Assembly: GCA_963662525.1 (NCBI GenBank)
Contig: OY759717.1
Span: 248,001 to 312,000, forward strand
From: CAZSDU01 sp963662525
GTDB lineage: Bacteria > Bacteroidota > Bacteroidia > Bacteroidales > FEN-979
DNA length: 64,000 nt
Reading direction: 5' to 3'
This document shows, piece after piece, positions 9,274 to 17,155 of the stretch. The notes beneath the pieces are model-generated. The model saw only the letters and a list, made by a program, of their open reading frames with translations. It did not search any database and was not told where the DNA came from. The translations under genes and the position numbers were made by a program. Position 1 is the first letter of the stretch; each line of letters opens with the position of its first letter.

Positions 9274-9720
9274 TTAAAGTATGTTAGCAATTCCACCAAG
9301 ATCTTCAATCGCTTTCTTAGCGTTGGCTGAAAAAGCATGGGCGGTGATGTCCAACTTTGCTTTCAGCTCTCCGCGGGCAAGAATTTTCACCCGGTCACTT
9401 TTTGAAATATAACCATTCTGCAGTAAAACCTCCAAGTCAATCACTGTGATGTTTTTCTTATCAGCTACTTGCTGAAGAACATCCAGATTGATGCCTTTGA
9501 ATTCTTTCCGGTTTATATTTTTAAAACCAAACTTGGGGACCCTTCGCGTTAATGACATCTGCCCCCCTTCAAAACCAAGTTTCTTGGAATACCCGGAGCG
9601 GGATTTTGCGCCTTTATGACCACGGGTAGAAGTTCCTCCATGTCCGGAACCCTGGCCTCTGCCAATGCGCTTTTCTTTTTTTGTTGAACCTTTTGCCGGT
9701 TTAAGATTACTTAAATCCAT
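9274..9720 (-). CDS. rplO: 50S ribosomal protein L15
   Basis: L15 has 148 residues with an extended Gly/Lys/Arg-rich N-terminus that threads through 23S rRNA (GRGQGSGHGGTSTRGHKGAK) and a globular C-terminal domain (DVLQQVADKKNITVIDLEVL). The MDLSNLKPAKGSTKKEKRIG start is typical for Bacteroidetes. It lies between rpmD and secY. Confidence 0.97.
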   Translation of the reverse strand: MDLSNLKPAKGSTKKEKRIGRGQGSGHGGTSTRGHKGAKSRSGYSKKLGFEGGQMSLTRRVPKFGFKNINRKEFKGINLDVLQQVADKKNITVIDLEVLLQNGYISKSDRVKILARGELKAKLDITAHAFSANAKKAIEDLGGIANIL

Positions 9721-9739
9721 TTCAATATTTTTTATCTGT

Positions 9740-9919
9740 TTAGACTTCTTCTACTGTAACAAGGTGAGTTACTTTAGCAACCATGCCCAAAATTTGGGGT
9801 GTGGCTTCATGTTCCACCGTATGACGGATCCTTCTGAGACCCAATGCTTCGAGGGTGCGTTTTTGGCGCAACGGCCTTCCGATGCCACTTCGAACCTGTG
9901 TGATTTTTATTTTTTTCAT
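9740..9919 (-). CDS. rpmD: 50S ribosomal protein L30
   Basis: A 59-residue protein read directly from the sequence between rpsE and rplO. It starts MKKIKITQVRSGIGRPLRQK and continues with the L30 signature TLEALGLRRIRHTVEHEATP, ending VTHLVTVEEV. The start lies 31 bases after the rpsE stop and the stop 19 bases before rplO. Its length and position in the spc order leave little doubt. Confidence 0.96.
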   Translation of the reverse strand: MKKIKITQVRSGIGRPLRQKRTLEALGLRRIRHTVEHEATPQILGMVAKVTHLVTVEEV

Positions 9920-9950
9920 TGCTTATAGCAGCCTTTTATTGATAAAATTT

Positions 9951-10469
9951 TTAACCATTAAATACATTGTGCAGGTCAACTCCACGAAGTTGTGCAATGG
10001 TGTATGGGTCGCGCATCTGAATCAATGCATTGATGGTCGCTTTCACCACACTATGAGGATTAGAGCTTCCTTTTGACTTTGCCAGCACATCTTTAACTCC
10101 TACACTTTCGAGTACGGCACGCATAGCTCCGCCGGCAATTACACCGGTACCGGGAGCTGCAGGTTTAAGATAAACCAATGCGCCGCTATATTTTCCTAAT
10201 TGCTCGTGTGGGATAGTACCTTTGAGTACGGGAACCTTAATCAGGTTCTTTTTGGCATCATCGATCCCTTTGGCGATTGCTGCTGTTACTTCTTTTGCCT
10301 TACCCAGTCCATAACCCACTACGCCGTTTTCATTTCCCACTACCACGATAGCAGAAAAGCTAAACGTACGTCCTCCTTTGGTCACTTTCGTCACCCTCTG
10401 GATACTGACGAGGCGATCTTTAAATTCGATCTCGCTTGATTTTACTCTTTTTACGTTAGCGTTTGTCAT
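9951..10469 (-). CDS. rpsE: 30S ribosomal protein S5
   Basis: S5 contributes to decoding fidelity and mRNA unwinding at the entry channel. It has 172 residues. The N-terminal double-stranded RNA-binding-like domain contains LVSIQRVTKVTKGGRTFSFS and VVGNENGVVGYGLGKAKEV. The C-terminal domain has AAPGTGVIAGGAMRAVLESV and the GSSNPHSVVKATINAL tail. It starts 7 bases after rplR. Confidence 0.98.
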   Translation of the reverse strand: MTNANVKRVKSSEIEFKDRLVSIQRVTKVTKGGRTFSFSAIVVVGNENGVVGYGLGKAKEVTAAIAKGIDDAKKNLIKVPVLKGTIPHEQLGKYSGALVYLKPAAPGTGVIAGGAMRAVLESVGVKDVLAKSKGSSNPHSVVKATINALIQMRDPYTIAQLRGVDLHNVFNG

Positions 10470-10476
10470 ATTTTAA

Positions 10477-10839
10477 TTAAAATTTGAGGCCACCTTCCCG
10501 GGCTGCTTCAGCCAGAGATTTGACCCTGCCGTGATATAAATAACCATTCCGATCGAAAACAACATTCGTTATGTTAGCTTGCTGTGCTTTTTCAGCGATC
10601 AGTTTACCAACCAGCTTGGCAACATCAGTCTTTGTTCCCTGGGCATCTTTCAACCCTTTTTCTGCAGAAGAGGCAGAAATGAGTGTTTTTCCGGCCAGAT
10701 CGTCGATCAATTGAACATAAATCGCCTTACTGCTTCTGAATACTGTCATACGAGGCCTGTCAGGAGTCCCTTCTACGATTTTACGTACCCTGTGCTTGAT
10801 CCTGAACCTCCGAAATTCCTTTTTATTCTTGATTGCCAT
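10477..10839 (-). CDS. rplR: 50S ribosomal protein L18
   Basis: L18 binds 5S rRNA in the central protuberance. It has 120 residues with RRFRIKHRVRKIVEGTPDRP at the N-terminus and the conserved C-terminal end NVVFDRNGYLYHGRVKSLAE. Unlike the rest of this tight operon, an 80-base gap holding two hairpins separates it from rplF upstream. Confidence 0.98.
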   Translation of the reverse strand: MAIKNKKEFRRFRIKHRVRKIVEGTPDRPRMTVFRSSKAIYVQLIDDLAGKTLISASSAEKGLKDAQGTKTDVAKLVGKLIAEKAQQANITNVVFDRNGYLYHGRVKSLAEAAREGGLKF

Positions 10840-10861
10840 TTTTTTTGTTTTTATCTGTTGG

Positions 10862-10910
10862 GGCGGGTCACAAACCCGCCATTACAAAGGTATCGACGGG
10901 GTGTCGCCTT
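10862..10910 (-). repeat. Palindromic element (two hairpins) in the rplF-rplR gap
   Basis: On the minus strand AAGG-CGAC (loop ACCCC) GTCG-ATA-CCTT forms one stem, followed by GGCGGGT (loop TTGTG) ACCCGCC, a perfect 7-bp stem. The second hairpin is not followed by a T tract, so it is not an intrinsic terminator. The shape resembles small palindromic intergenic repeats that are dispersed in many genomes. A TACCTTTG (minus strand, 10885-10892), matching the -7 consensus, overlaps the first hairpin, but no TTG stands at the proper distance upstream. Confidence 0.5.
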
Positions 10911-10919
10911 AATCTCTTA

Positions 10920-11477
10920 TTATTGTCCGGCAGCTGATTTTCCGGCTTTCTTCTTAATCTCTTCACCGGCAAAACGAATCCCCTTGCCTTTATATGGTTC
11001 CGGTTTACGGAAAGAACGAATCTTGGCAGCAACCTGTCCGACTAATTGCTTATCGGCAGATTTCAATATAATGGTATTGTTTTTTCCCTTTTCAGCAGTT
11101 GTCTGAACAGTAATTTCCACCGGAATTTCCAACATAAGGTTATGTGAATATCCCAGGGATAATTCAAGTAGCTGTCCGGTAGCCGAAGCTTTATAACCGA
11201 CACCGACCAACTCCTGAACAATCGTAAAACCTTCAGAAACACCTTTTACCATATTCCAGAGTAAAGAACGATAAAGTCCATGTTTTGACCGTTCATCGCG
11301 TTCATCGGTATCGCGTTGAACCAGCAGGGTTGAACCTTCCACTTTAACAGTGATTCTCGGATCAACCTGTTGTGTCAGTTCTCCAAGTTTCCCTTTCACA
11401 GTGACCAGGTTGGTATCGGAGACCGTAACCTGCACGCCATCGGGTAATTGAATTGGTAATTTTCCTATTCTTGACAT
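10920..11477 (-). CDS. rplF: 50S ribosomal protein L6
   Basis: L6 lies near the sarcin-ricin loop. It has 185 residues and begins MSRIGKLPIQLPDGVQVTVS. It contains the duplicated beta-alpha domain and the C-terminal L6 signature PEPYKGKGIRFAGEEIKKKA, followed by a short Ala/Gly tail. It starts 16 bases after rpsH. Confidence 0.98.
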   Translation of the reverse strand: MSRIGKLPIQLPDGVQVTVSDTNLVTVKGKLGELTQQVDPRITVKVEGSTLLVQRDTDERDERSKHGLYRSLLWNMVKGVSEGFTIVQELVGVGYKASATGQLLELSLGYSHNLMLEIPVEITVQTTAEKGKNNTIILKSADKQLVGQVAAKIRSFRKPEPYKGKGIRFAGEEIKKKAGKSAAGQ

Positions 11478-11493
11478 GTTTGTGCTCTCCTAA

Positions 11494-11892
11494 TTAACTG
11501 ATATAACATAAAACCTCACCGCCGACTTTCTTTATTTTTGCTTCCTTATCGGTCATAAGTCCATGGGAAGTAGAAAGGATTGCAACACCCAGACCATTGA
11601 GTACGCGAGGCAGATTGTCGGCGTCTACATATTTTCTTAACCCTGGCTTTGAAATTCTTACCAGCGAATTGAGGGCTGAAACTTTCGTCACCGGATGATA
11701 TTTTAAAGCAATCTTTATAATACCTGGGCGAGGTTCATTTTCCACTTTGTAATTCAGGATATACCCTTTTTCAAAGAGGATCCTAGTGATTTCTTCCTTG
11801 ATCTTCGACTTTGGAATTTCCACAACCCGGTGGTTGGCCAAAACGGCATTCCTGATTCTTGTCAAATAATCTGCAATGGGATCCGTAACCAT
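11494..11892 (-). CDS. rpsH: 30S ribosomal protein S8
   Basis: S8 is an early-binding protein of the 16S central domain. It has 132 residues, starting MVTDPIADYLTRIRNAVLAN, with the C-terminal RNA-binding signature GLGVAILSTSHGLMTDKEAK. In Escherichia coli S8 is the spc-operon repressor and binds near the L5 start; no matching site was identified here. A 44-base gap separates it from rpsN. Confidence 0.98.
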   Translation of the reverse strand: MVTDPIADYLTRIRNAVLANHRVVEIPKSKIKEEITRILFEKGYILNYKVENEPRPGIIKIALKYHPVTKVSALNSLVRISKPGLRKYVDADNLPRVLNGLGVAILSTSHGLMTDKEAKIKKVGGEVLCYIS

Positions 11893-11936
11893 TATTTTTT
11901 CTTTTGTTTGTTTGTTTTTTATTTCGTATACACTTC

Positions 11937-12206
11937 TTACCAGCTTGCTTTTTTAACTCCGGGGATCAGTCCCTTATTGGCCATTTCCCTGAAATTGATA
12001 CGGGAGATACCAAAAATACGCATGTATCCTTTGGGCCTGCCAGTGAGTTTGCAACGGTTATGAAGGCGAACCGGAGATGCGTTTTTGGGTAATTTCTGCA
12101 AGGCAATATAATCTCCTGCTTCTTTCAGGGCTTTGCGCTTCTCGGCAAATTTTTCTACCAGCTTTTCCCGTTTGTGCTCTCTGGCTTTGATGGATTCTTT
12201 TGCCAT
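11937..12206 (-). CDS. rpsN: 30S ribosomal protein S14
   Basis: S14 has 89 residues, the long zinc-independent form: only one Cys is present and no CxxC knuckles. The Arg-rich N-terminal helix (MAKESIKAREHKREKLVEKF) and the conserved C-terminus (LHNRCKLTGRPKGYMRIFGI, then SRINFREMANKGLIPGVKKASW in two parts) are intact. It is located in the spc order between rplE and rpsH. Confidence 0.97.
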   Translation of the reverse strand: MAKESIKAREHKREKLVEKFAEKRKALKEAGDYIALQKLPKNASPVRLHNRCKLTGRPKGYMRIFGISRINFREMANKGLIPGVKKASW

Positions 12207-12210
12207 AACT

Positions 12211-12762
12211 TTATTTATTTTTAAATGGAATTCCGAATTCTTTTAACAAGGCATAGGCTTCCCTGTCAGTCCGGGCTGAAGTCACAAAAGTGATATCCAC
12301 CCCATTGATCCTGGCTACTTTATCGATATCAATCTCAGGGAAAATAATCTGTTCCTGAACGCCCAGAGTATAGTTACCCCTTCCGTCGAAACCTTTGTCA
12401 TTGACACCACGAAAATCACGTACACGGGGAAGAGCGACTGAAATAAGGCGGTCCAGAAATTCATACATATGTTCACCCCTTAAGGTAACTCTGACACCAA
12501 TGGGATTTCCTTTTCTCAGTTTGAAGTTGGAAATATCCTTTTTGGATTTGGTGGCAACTGCTTTCTGACCAGTAATCATAGTCATTTCGGAGATACCATT
12601 ATCGATAAACTTTTTATCGGTATTGGCAATCCCTAATCCTTGGTTTAAGCAGATCTTGCTAATTCTCGGTACCTGCATCGGGCTTTTATAGCTGAACTGC
12701 TGCATGAGCGCAGGAACAACTTCCTTCAGGTATTTATCTTTTAATCTTGGTGTATAAGCCAT
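12211..12762 (-). CDS. rplE: 50S ribosomal protein L5
   Basis: L5 binds 5S rRNA and touches P-site tRNA. It has 183 residues with the L5 signature MQVPRISKICLNQGLGIANT and GVRVTLRGEHMYEFLDRLIS, and the C-terminal region IDKVARINGVDITFVTSART. Its start codon overlaps the last base of the rplX stop, suggesting translational coupling. Confidence 0.98.
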   Translation of the reverse strand: MAYTPRLKDKYLKEVVPALMQQFSYKSPMQVPRISKICLNQGLGIANTDKKFIDNGISEMTMITGQKAVATKSKKDISNFKLRKGNPIGVRVTLRGEHMYEFLDRLISVALPRVRDFRGVNDKGFDGRGNYTLGVQEQIIFPEIDIDKVARINGVDITFVTSARTDREAYALLKEFGIPFKNK

Positions 12763-13085
12763 TATTTTATAACCTCCCCTGATTTTTTAGAAAAACGAAC
12801 CAATTTTTCTGTTTTGCTGTCGAGTTTTCTACCAGTACGGGTGGGTTTCCCAGAGGAATCCACCACTTTCAGGTTAGAAATATGCACGGGAGCTTCTTTT
12901 TTAACGATTCCTCCCTGAGGGCTTTTTGCATTGGGTTTGGTGTGTTTTGAAACCAAATTCACACCTTCCACAATGGCCATCTGCTTATCGGTATCAACCT
13001 TGAGCACTTTACCCTGCTGGCCTCTCGAATCACCGGTAATGATCATCACCGTGTCGCCTTTGCGTATATGTAACTTATTTTGCAT
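12762..13085 (-). CDS. rplX: 50S ribosomal protein L24
   Basis: L24 initiates large-subunit assembly. It has 107 residues with the KOW motif near the N-terminus (HIRKGDTVMIITGDSRGQQG, residues ~6-25) and the conserved GVNLVSKHTKPNAKSPQGGI. It lies between rplN and rplE and shares one base with rplE. Confidence 0.97.
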   Translation of the reverse strand: MQNKLHIRKGDTVMIITGDSRGQQGKVLKVDTDKQMAIVEGVNLVSKHTKPNAKSPQGGIVKKEAPVHISNLKVVDSSGKPTRTGRKLDSKTEKLVRFSKKSGEVIK

Positions 13086-13100
13086 GATATGATTTTATGC

Positions 13101-13469
13101 TTAGAGCACTTCAGGTGCTAAAGAAACGATTTTCATAAATTGCTTTTCCCTTAATTCCCTAGCTACTGGACCGAAAATACGGGTGCCGATCATTTCGCCG
13201 GCATTGTTAAGCAGTACAACTGCATTATCATCAAAACGGATATAAGAACCATCACCCCTGCGGATTTCTTTTTTAGTTCTTACGACCACGGCCTTGGAAA
13301 CTGTACCCTTCTTAATATTTCCGGAAGGCAAAGCGTGTTTTACCGTTACAATGATGCGATCACCGACGGAAGCATACCGTTTGCGGGTCCCGCCGAGTAC
13401 TTTGATACACAGGACTTCCTTGGCGCCACTGTTATCTGCTACTGTTAATCTTGACTCTTGCTGTATCAT
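13101..13469 (-). CDS. rplN: 50S ribosomal protein L14
   Basis: L14 lies at the subunit interface, bridging to 16S helix 14. It has 122 residues starting MIQQESRLTVADNSGAKEVL, with the family signature (ALPSGNIKKGTVSKAVVVRT, DNAVVLLNNAGEMIGTRIFG) and the PVARELREKQFMKIVSLAPE end. It lies between rpsQ and rplX. Confidence 0.98.
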   Translation of the reverse strand: MIQQESRLTVADNSGAKEVLCIKVLGGTRKRYASVGDRIIVTVKHALPSGNIKKGTVSKAVVVRTKKEIRRGDGSYIRFDDNAVVLLNNAGEMIGTRIFGPVARELREKQFMKIVSLAPEVL

Positions 13470-13471
13470 GG

Positions 13472-13729
13472 CTATTTAACCTTTTCAATGATTTCGACAA
13501 GTCTCCAACACTTATTCTTGCTGAGTGGCCTGGTTTCGGCAATCTTCACTTTATCGCCTTCGCTGCATTCATTTTTATCATCATGAGCCATAAAACGGGA
13601 AGTTTTTTTTACAAACTTTCCGTATTTTGGATGTTTCACCTTACGTTCGACCTCAACAACCACAGATTTCTCCATTTTATTGCTGACAACGATGCCAGTT
13701 TTCTCTTTTCTTAATTTTCTCGTTTCCAT
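13472..13729 (-). CDS. rpsQ: 30S ribosomal protein S17
   Basis: S17 is an 85-residue OB-fold protein and an early binder of the 16S 5' domain. Visible blocks are KTGIVVSNKMEKSVVVEVER, the KHPKYGKFVKKTSRFMAHDD loop and GDKVKIAETRPLSKNKCWRL. It has two bases between its start and rpmC and two between its stop and rplN. Confidence 0.97.
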   Translation of the reverse strand: METRKLRKEKTGIVVSNKMEKSVVVEVERKVKHPKYGKFVKKTSRFMAHDDKNECSEGDKVKIAETRPLSKNKCWRLVEIIEKVK

Positions 13730-13731
13730 AA

Positions 13732-13953
13732 TTATTTCTTTATTGCCTTGGTAATTTTTTCACCGTTGAGAACGCGGTGACGCAATTCAGTTTCAAGACG
13801 GGCAATAGTTTTCCTGTATGCCTTGATTTTATTAGGGTTTTCCAAAGGTGAAACGGCATGATTTAGTTTCAACTTAGTCAGTTGACGCTTTTCCTCATCC
13901 AGTCTTTCCAGGACTTCACCCGTTGTTAATTCTCTGATGACTTTCTGTTCCAT
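13732..13953 (-). CDS. rpmC: 50S ribosomal protein L29
   Basis: L29 lies at the exit tunnel and helps dock trigger factor and SRP. It has 73 residues in two antiparallel helices. Key blocks are IRELTTGEVLERLDEEKRQL, LKLNHAVSPLENPNKIKAYR and the RKTIARLETELRHR helix. It lies between rplP (42-base gap) and rpsQ. Confidence 0.96.
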   Translation of the reverse strand: MEQKVIRELTTGEVLERLDEEKRQLTKLKLNHAVSPLENPNKIKAYRKTIARLETELRHRVLNGEKITKAIKK

Positions 13954-13995
13954 TTTTTCTTTTGTTGTGACAATCTTATAATTGCCCTTACGAAA

Positions 13996-14424
13996 CTATA
14001 TTGCTTCTTCTTCGTAGTCTTTACGAACTATTGTCTTGGTGGCTACAGGAAGTTTCTGTGCACCCAGGCGCAGTGATTCCTTGGCTATTTCCAAATTGAC
14101 ACCTTCGATTTCAAACAAGATACGTCCCGGGGTTACTCTGGCAACAAAGTACTCAGGAGCACCTTTTCCTTTTCCCATACGCACTTCAGCCGGCTTTTTA
14201 GTAACCGGCTTATCGGGAAAAATACGAATCCATAACTGACCTTCACGTTTCATATGACGGGTGATGGCCTGACGGGCAGCTTCAATTTGCCGGCCGGTAA
14301 TCCAGGCTTCTTCGAGTGTTTTAATACCGAACGAGCCAAAAGCAAGCTGGTGTCCACGACCGGCATTGCCCTTCATTTTCCCCTTTTGCTGTTTTCTGTA
14401 TTTTGTCTTTTTTGGCTGTAACAT
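13996..14424 (-). CDS. rplP: 50S ribosomal protein L16
   Basis: L16 organises the A-site and peptidyl-transferase surroundings. It has 142 residues beginning MLQPKKTKYRKQQKGKMKGN. Conserved blocks are LAFGSFGIKTLEEAWITGRQ, IEAARQAITRHMKREGQLWI and RIFPDKPVTKKPAEVRMGKG. It is located between rpsC and rpmC. Confidence 0.98.
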   Translation of the reverse strand: MLQPKKTKYRKQQKGKMKGNAGRGHQLAFGSFGIKTLEEAWITGRQIEAARQAITRHMKREGQLWIRIFPDKPVTKKPAEVRMGKGKGAPEYFVARVTPGRILFEIEGVNLEIAKESLRLGAQKLPVATKTIVRKDYEEEAI

Positions 14425-14448
14425 TGTGTAGAAATATTATGATTTCAA

Positions 14449-15228
14449 CTATTTACGGTTACTTTGATTCCGGGGTCTCCCTCCACCGTTACGGGGACCA
14501 CGGTCACGATCGTGATCACGGTCACGGTCTCCACCACTCTTGGGACCACGCTGCTGTGAAGGTTTCAGCTTTGTACTTGCAGCACTCGGCATCAGGTCGG
14601 GGCGACCATAAATCTCACCTTTACATATCCATACTTTAATTCCGATCCGGCCATAGGTGGTATGCGCTTCGGCTGTAGCATAATCAATGTCGGCACGAAA
14701 AGTATGTAAAGGAATACGTCCTTCTTTATACTGTTCGCGACGAGCCATTTCAGCTCCGCCCAGACGACCCGAGATCATGATTTTGATTCCTTCCGCACCG
14801 ATACGCATTGCTGATGCAATAGAAGTTTTGATAGCCCGGCGGTAGGATATACGGCCTTCAATCTGACTTGCTACAGTATTGGCAACAATGACGCCATCGA
14901 GTTCAGGACGCTTGATTTCAGAAATATTAATCTGGATCTCCTTTTTGGTGATCTTTTTCAACTCTTCCTTAAGTTTATCAACTTCCTGTCCACCTTTTCC
15001 AATGATGATACCCGGACGCGCCGTATGAATAGTCACCGTAACCAGTTTCAATGTTCGTTCAATCACAATTTTGGAGATTCCAGCTTTGGATAAACGGGCA
15101 TGAAGATATTTTCTGATTTTATCGTCCTCAACCAGTTTAGGTTCAAAATTCGTTCCGCCAAACCAGTTTGAATCCCAGCCGCGGATGATGCCTAACCTAT
15201 TGGCGATCGGATTGGTCTTTTGTCCCAT
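14449..15228 (-). CDS. rpsC: 30S ribosomal protein S3, with Arg/Asp-repeat tail
   Basis: S3 lies at the mRNA entry channel. It has 259 residues. The KH domain (residues ~40-110) includes GIIIGKGGQEVDKLKEELKK, the GxxG RNA-binding loop. The C-terminal S3 domain has SGRLGGAEMARREQYKEGRI and ADIDYATAEAHTTYGRIGIK. After ~residue 215 it carries a low-complexity tail with alternating Asp and Arg (DRDRDHDRDRG) followed by a Gly/Asn/Arg end. The tail is encoded by near-palindromic repeats around 14500-14540 and makes the protein about 25 residues longer than the E. coli form. Confidence 0.97.
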   Translation of the reverse strand: MGQKTNPIANRLGIIRGWDSNWFGGTNFEPKLVEDDKIRKYLHARLSKAGISKIVIERTLKLVTVTIHTARPGIIIGKGGQEVDKLKEELKKITKKEIQINISEIKRPELDGVIVANTVASQIEGRISYRRAIKTSIASAMRIGAEGIKIMISGRLGGAEMARREQYKEGRIPLHTFRADIDYATAEAHTTYGRIGIKVWICKGEIYGRPDLMPSAASTKLKPSQQRGPKSGGDRDRDHDRDRGPRNGGGRPRNQSNRK

Positions 15229-15250
15229 TAATAATTCGTTTTATAATTTC

Positions 15251-15697
15251 TTACTTATTTTCAATTTTAACTTCCTTGGTCTCTTCCGCTATTGCTGCAG
15301 CTTGTGTACGACTGTCGAGCAAAATGGTAACGTGGTTGGAGCGTTTGCGAATGCGGTGAGCACGTCCCTGTGGAGCGGTTCTGATTCGCTTTAACTGACG
15401 TCCTGAATCAACAAAAACTTCTTTGATAAAGAGATCGCTTTCTTCAATTCTGGATCCTTCATTTTTTGCCTGCCAGTTTGCAATTGCAGAAAGTAAAAGC
15501 TTCCGAAGATTTTCGGCAGGTTGCTTGGCATTGTGCTGCAAAGTATGCAGCGCTAATTCAACCCTCTGCCCCCGGACCAAGTCGGCGACCAGTCTCATTT
15601 TACGAGGGGAAGTGGGGCAATTATTGAGCCGGGCAAAAGCCACCTTCTTTTTGGCCTCCTTACGATTCTCGGCTCTGGTTCGAGTTCTAACTCCCAT
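15251..15697 (-). CDS. rplV: 50S ribosomal protein L22
   Basis: L22 lines the exit tunnel; its beta-hairpin is where some macrolide-resistance changes occur. It has 148 residues with an N-terminal Arg-rich extension, the core SPRKMRLVADLVRGQRVELA and the hairpin QLKRIRTAPQGRAHRIRKRS. A short Ala/Glu/Lys tail follows. It lies between rpsS and rpsC. Confidence 0.97.
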   Translation of the reverse strand: MGVRTRTRAENRKEAKKKVAFARLNNCPTSPRKMRLVADLVRGQRVELALHTLQHNAKQPAENLRKLLLSAIANWQAKNEGSRIEESDLFIKEVFVDSGRQLKRIRTAPQGRAHRIRKRSNHVTILLDSRTQAAAIAEETKEVKIENK

Positions 15698-15716
15698 TTT
15701 CTATCTTATTATGGCG

Positions 15717-15995
15717 TTACTTCTTTCCTTTATCTTTATTACCTGCATGACCCCGGAAAATACGTGTCGGGGCGAATTCACCCAGTTTGTGTCCAACCAT
15801 GTTTTCTGTAACATAGACCGGAATAAATTTATTCCCGTTATGCACAGCAATAGTCTGTCCAACAAAATCAGGAGAAATCATGGATCCACGCGACCATGTT
15901 TTGATCACCGTTTTCTTTTTGGAATCAAGCAGTTCTTCCACCTTTTTCTCCAGCTTGTAATGGATATACGGACCTTTTTTAAGCGATCGGCTCAT
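15717..15995 (-). CDS. rpsS: 30S ribosomal protein S19
   Basis: S19 sits in the head of the small subunit with S13. It has 92 residues, starting MSRSLKKGPYIHYKLEKKVE, with the family signature VYVTENMVGHKLGEFAPTRI and the FRGHAGNKDKGKK end. It lies between rplB and rplV as in the standard S10 order. Confidence 0.98.
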   Translation of the reverse strand: MSRSLKKGPYIHYKLEKKVEELLDSKKKTVIKTWSRGSMISPDFVGQTIAVHNGNKFIPVYVTENMVGHKLGEFAPTRIFRGHAGNKDKGKK

Positions 15996-16014
15996 ATCTG
16001 ATTCAGATTAAAAA

Positions 16015-16839
16015 TTACTTCTTCCTTTTTTCAACTATATACTGGTTCGATTGTTTTTTCTTCGAACGTGTCTTATATCCTTTTGCAGGAATTCCTTTAC
16101 GAGATCTTGGATGGCCACCGGATGCACGGCCTTCACCACCGCCCATGGGGTGATCAACAGGGTTCATGGCAACACCGCGGTTTCTTGGACGTCGTCCTAA
16201 CCAACGGTTACGACCTGCTTTCCCATGGGATTCGAGGTTGTGATCCAGGTTGGAAACCATTCCAATGGTAGCTTTACATGCCTGAAGAATCATCCGGGTT
16301 TCTCCCGAAGGCATCTTGATAATGGCAAACTTACCATCGCGCGACATGAGCTGGGCATGCGAACCACCGCTGCGAACCAGCTTGGCTCCCTGACCTGGCC
16401 GTAATTCCACATTATGGATAACTGTTCCAAAAGGAATTTCACTGAGGTACAGTGTATTGCCAATCTCAGGAGCAGCGCCTTTTCCTGAAATAATTGTCTG
16501 TCCGACCTTTAATCCATGAGGAGCAATAATGTAACGCTTTTCGCCATCATTATAGGTAACAAGAGCAATTCTTGCTGAACGGTTCGGATCATATTCTATG
16601 CTCTTCACCACGGCAGGAATATTTTCCTTTTCCCGTTTAAAATCGACAATACGGTACATCTGTTTATGACCACCACCAAGGTAGCGCATGGTCATTTTAC
16701 CTTCATTATTTCTTCCACCGGTCTTCCGGATAGGAGTCAACAGGCTCTTTTCGGGTACGGAAGCGGTAAGCTCATCATAAGTACTGATGACTTTGAACCG
16801 CTGACCGGGCGTTGTGGGTTTATATTTCTTAAGCGCCAT
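16015..16839 (-). CDS. rplB: 50S ribosomal protein L2
   Basis: L2 is needed for subunit association and peptidyl transfer. It has 274 residues. The KOW/SH3 core is followed by the family signature HPMGGGEGRASGGHPRSRKG near residue 230, including the functionally important His in the PVDHPMGGGEG loop. The N-terminus MALKKYKPTTPGQRFKVIST is typical. It starts 4 bases after rplW. Confidence 0.98.
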   Translation of the reverse strand: MALKKYKPTTPGQRFKVISTYDELTASVPEKSLLTPIRKTGGRNNEGKMTMRYLGGGHKQMYRIVDFKREKENIPAVVKSIEYDPNRSARIALVTYNDGEKRYIIAPHGLKVGQTIISGKGAAPEIGNTLYLSEIPFGTVIHNVELRPGQGAKLVRSGGSHAQLMSRDGKFAIIKMPSGETRMILQACKATIGMVSNLDHNLESHGKAGRNRWLGRRPRNRGVAMNPVDHPMGGGEGRASGGHPRSRKGIPAKGYKTRSKKKQSNQYIVEKRKK

Positions 16840-16843
16840 TTAT

Positions 16844-17134
16844 TTAAATATTGCTGTAAAAATCAATAGTTTCACCTTTGGCCAGTGTAACGATGGCCTT
16901 TTTATATGTACTCGTTCTGCCCGAGATAACACCGCTTTTAGTAAAACGGCTTTTGTTCTTACCGGAATAAACCAGGGTATTAACCGTTGCGACATCCACA
17001 CCATACAGATCCTTGATGGCCTGTTTGATCTGGAGTTTATTCGCCTTCCGGTCGACCAGAAACCCATACCGGTTGAGTTTCTCGCCCATCTGGGTCATTT
17101 TCTCCGTAATGATCGGCTTTTGTATAATTGTCAT
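16844..17134 (-). CDS. rplW: 50S ribosomal protein L23
   Basis: L23 is the exit-tunnel docking site for trigger factor and SRP. It has 96 residues with the signature KPIITEKMTQMGEKLNRYGF and the central block DRKANKLQIKQAIKDLYGVD (VATVNT follows). It lies 21 bases after rplD and 4 before rplB. Confidence 0.97.
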   Translation of the reverse strand: MTIIQKPIITEKMTQMGEKLNRYGFLVDRKANKLQIKQAIKDLYGVDVATVNTLVYSGKNKSRFTKSGVISGRTSTYKKAIVTLAKGETIDFYSNI

Positions 17135-17155
17135 TGCTGTATCGAATTAATCGGT

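Noticed and set aside
10862..10880. The GC-rich hairpin between rplF and rplR as an intrinsic terminator
   Set aside because: No T tract follows it, and essential genes of the same operon lie downstream.
15423..16001. 192-codon plus-strand frame across rplV and rpsS
   Set aside because: Antisense to two certain ribosomal protein genes, with no family pattern of its own.
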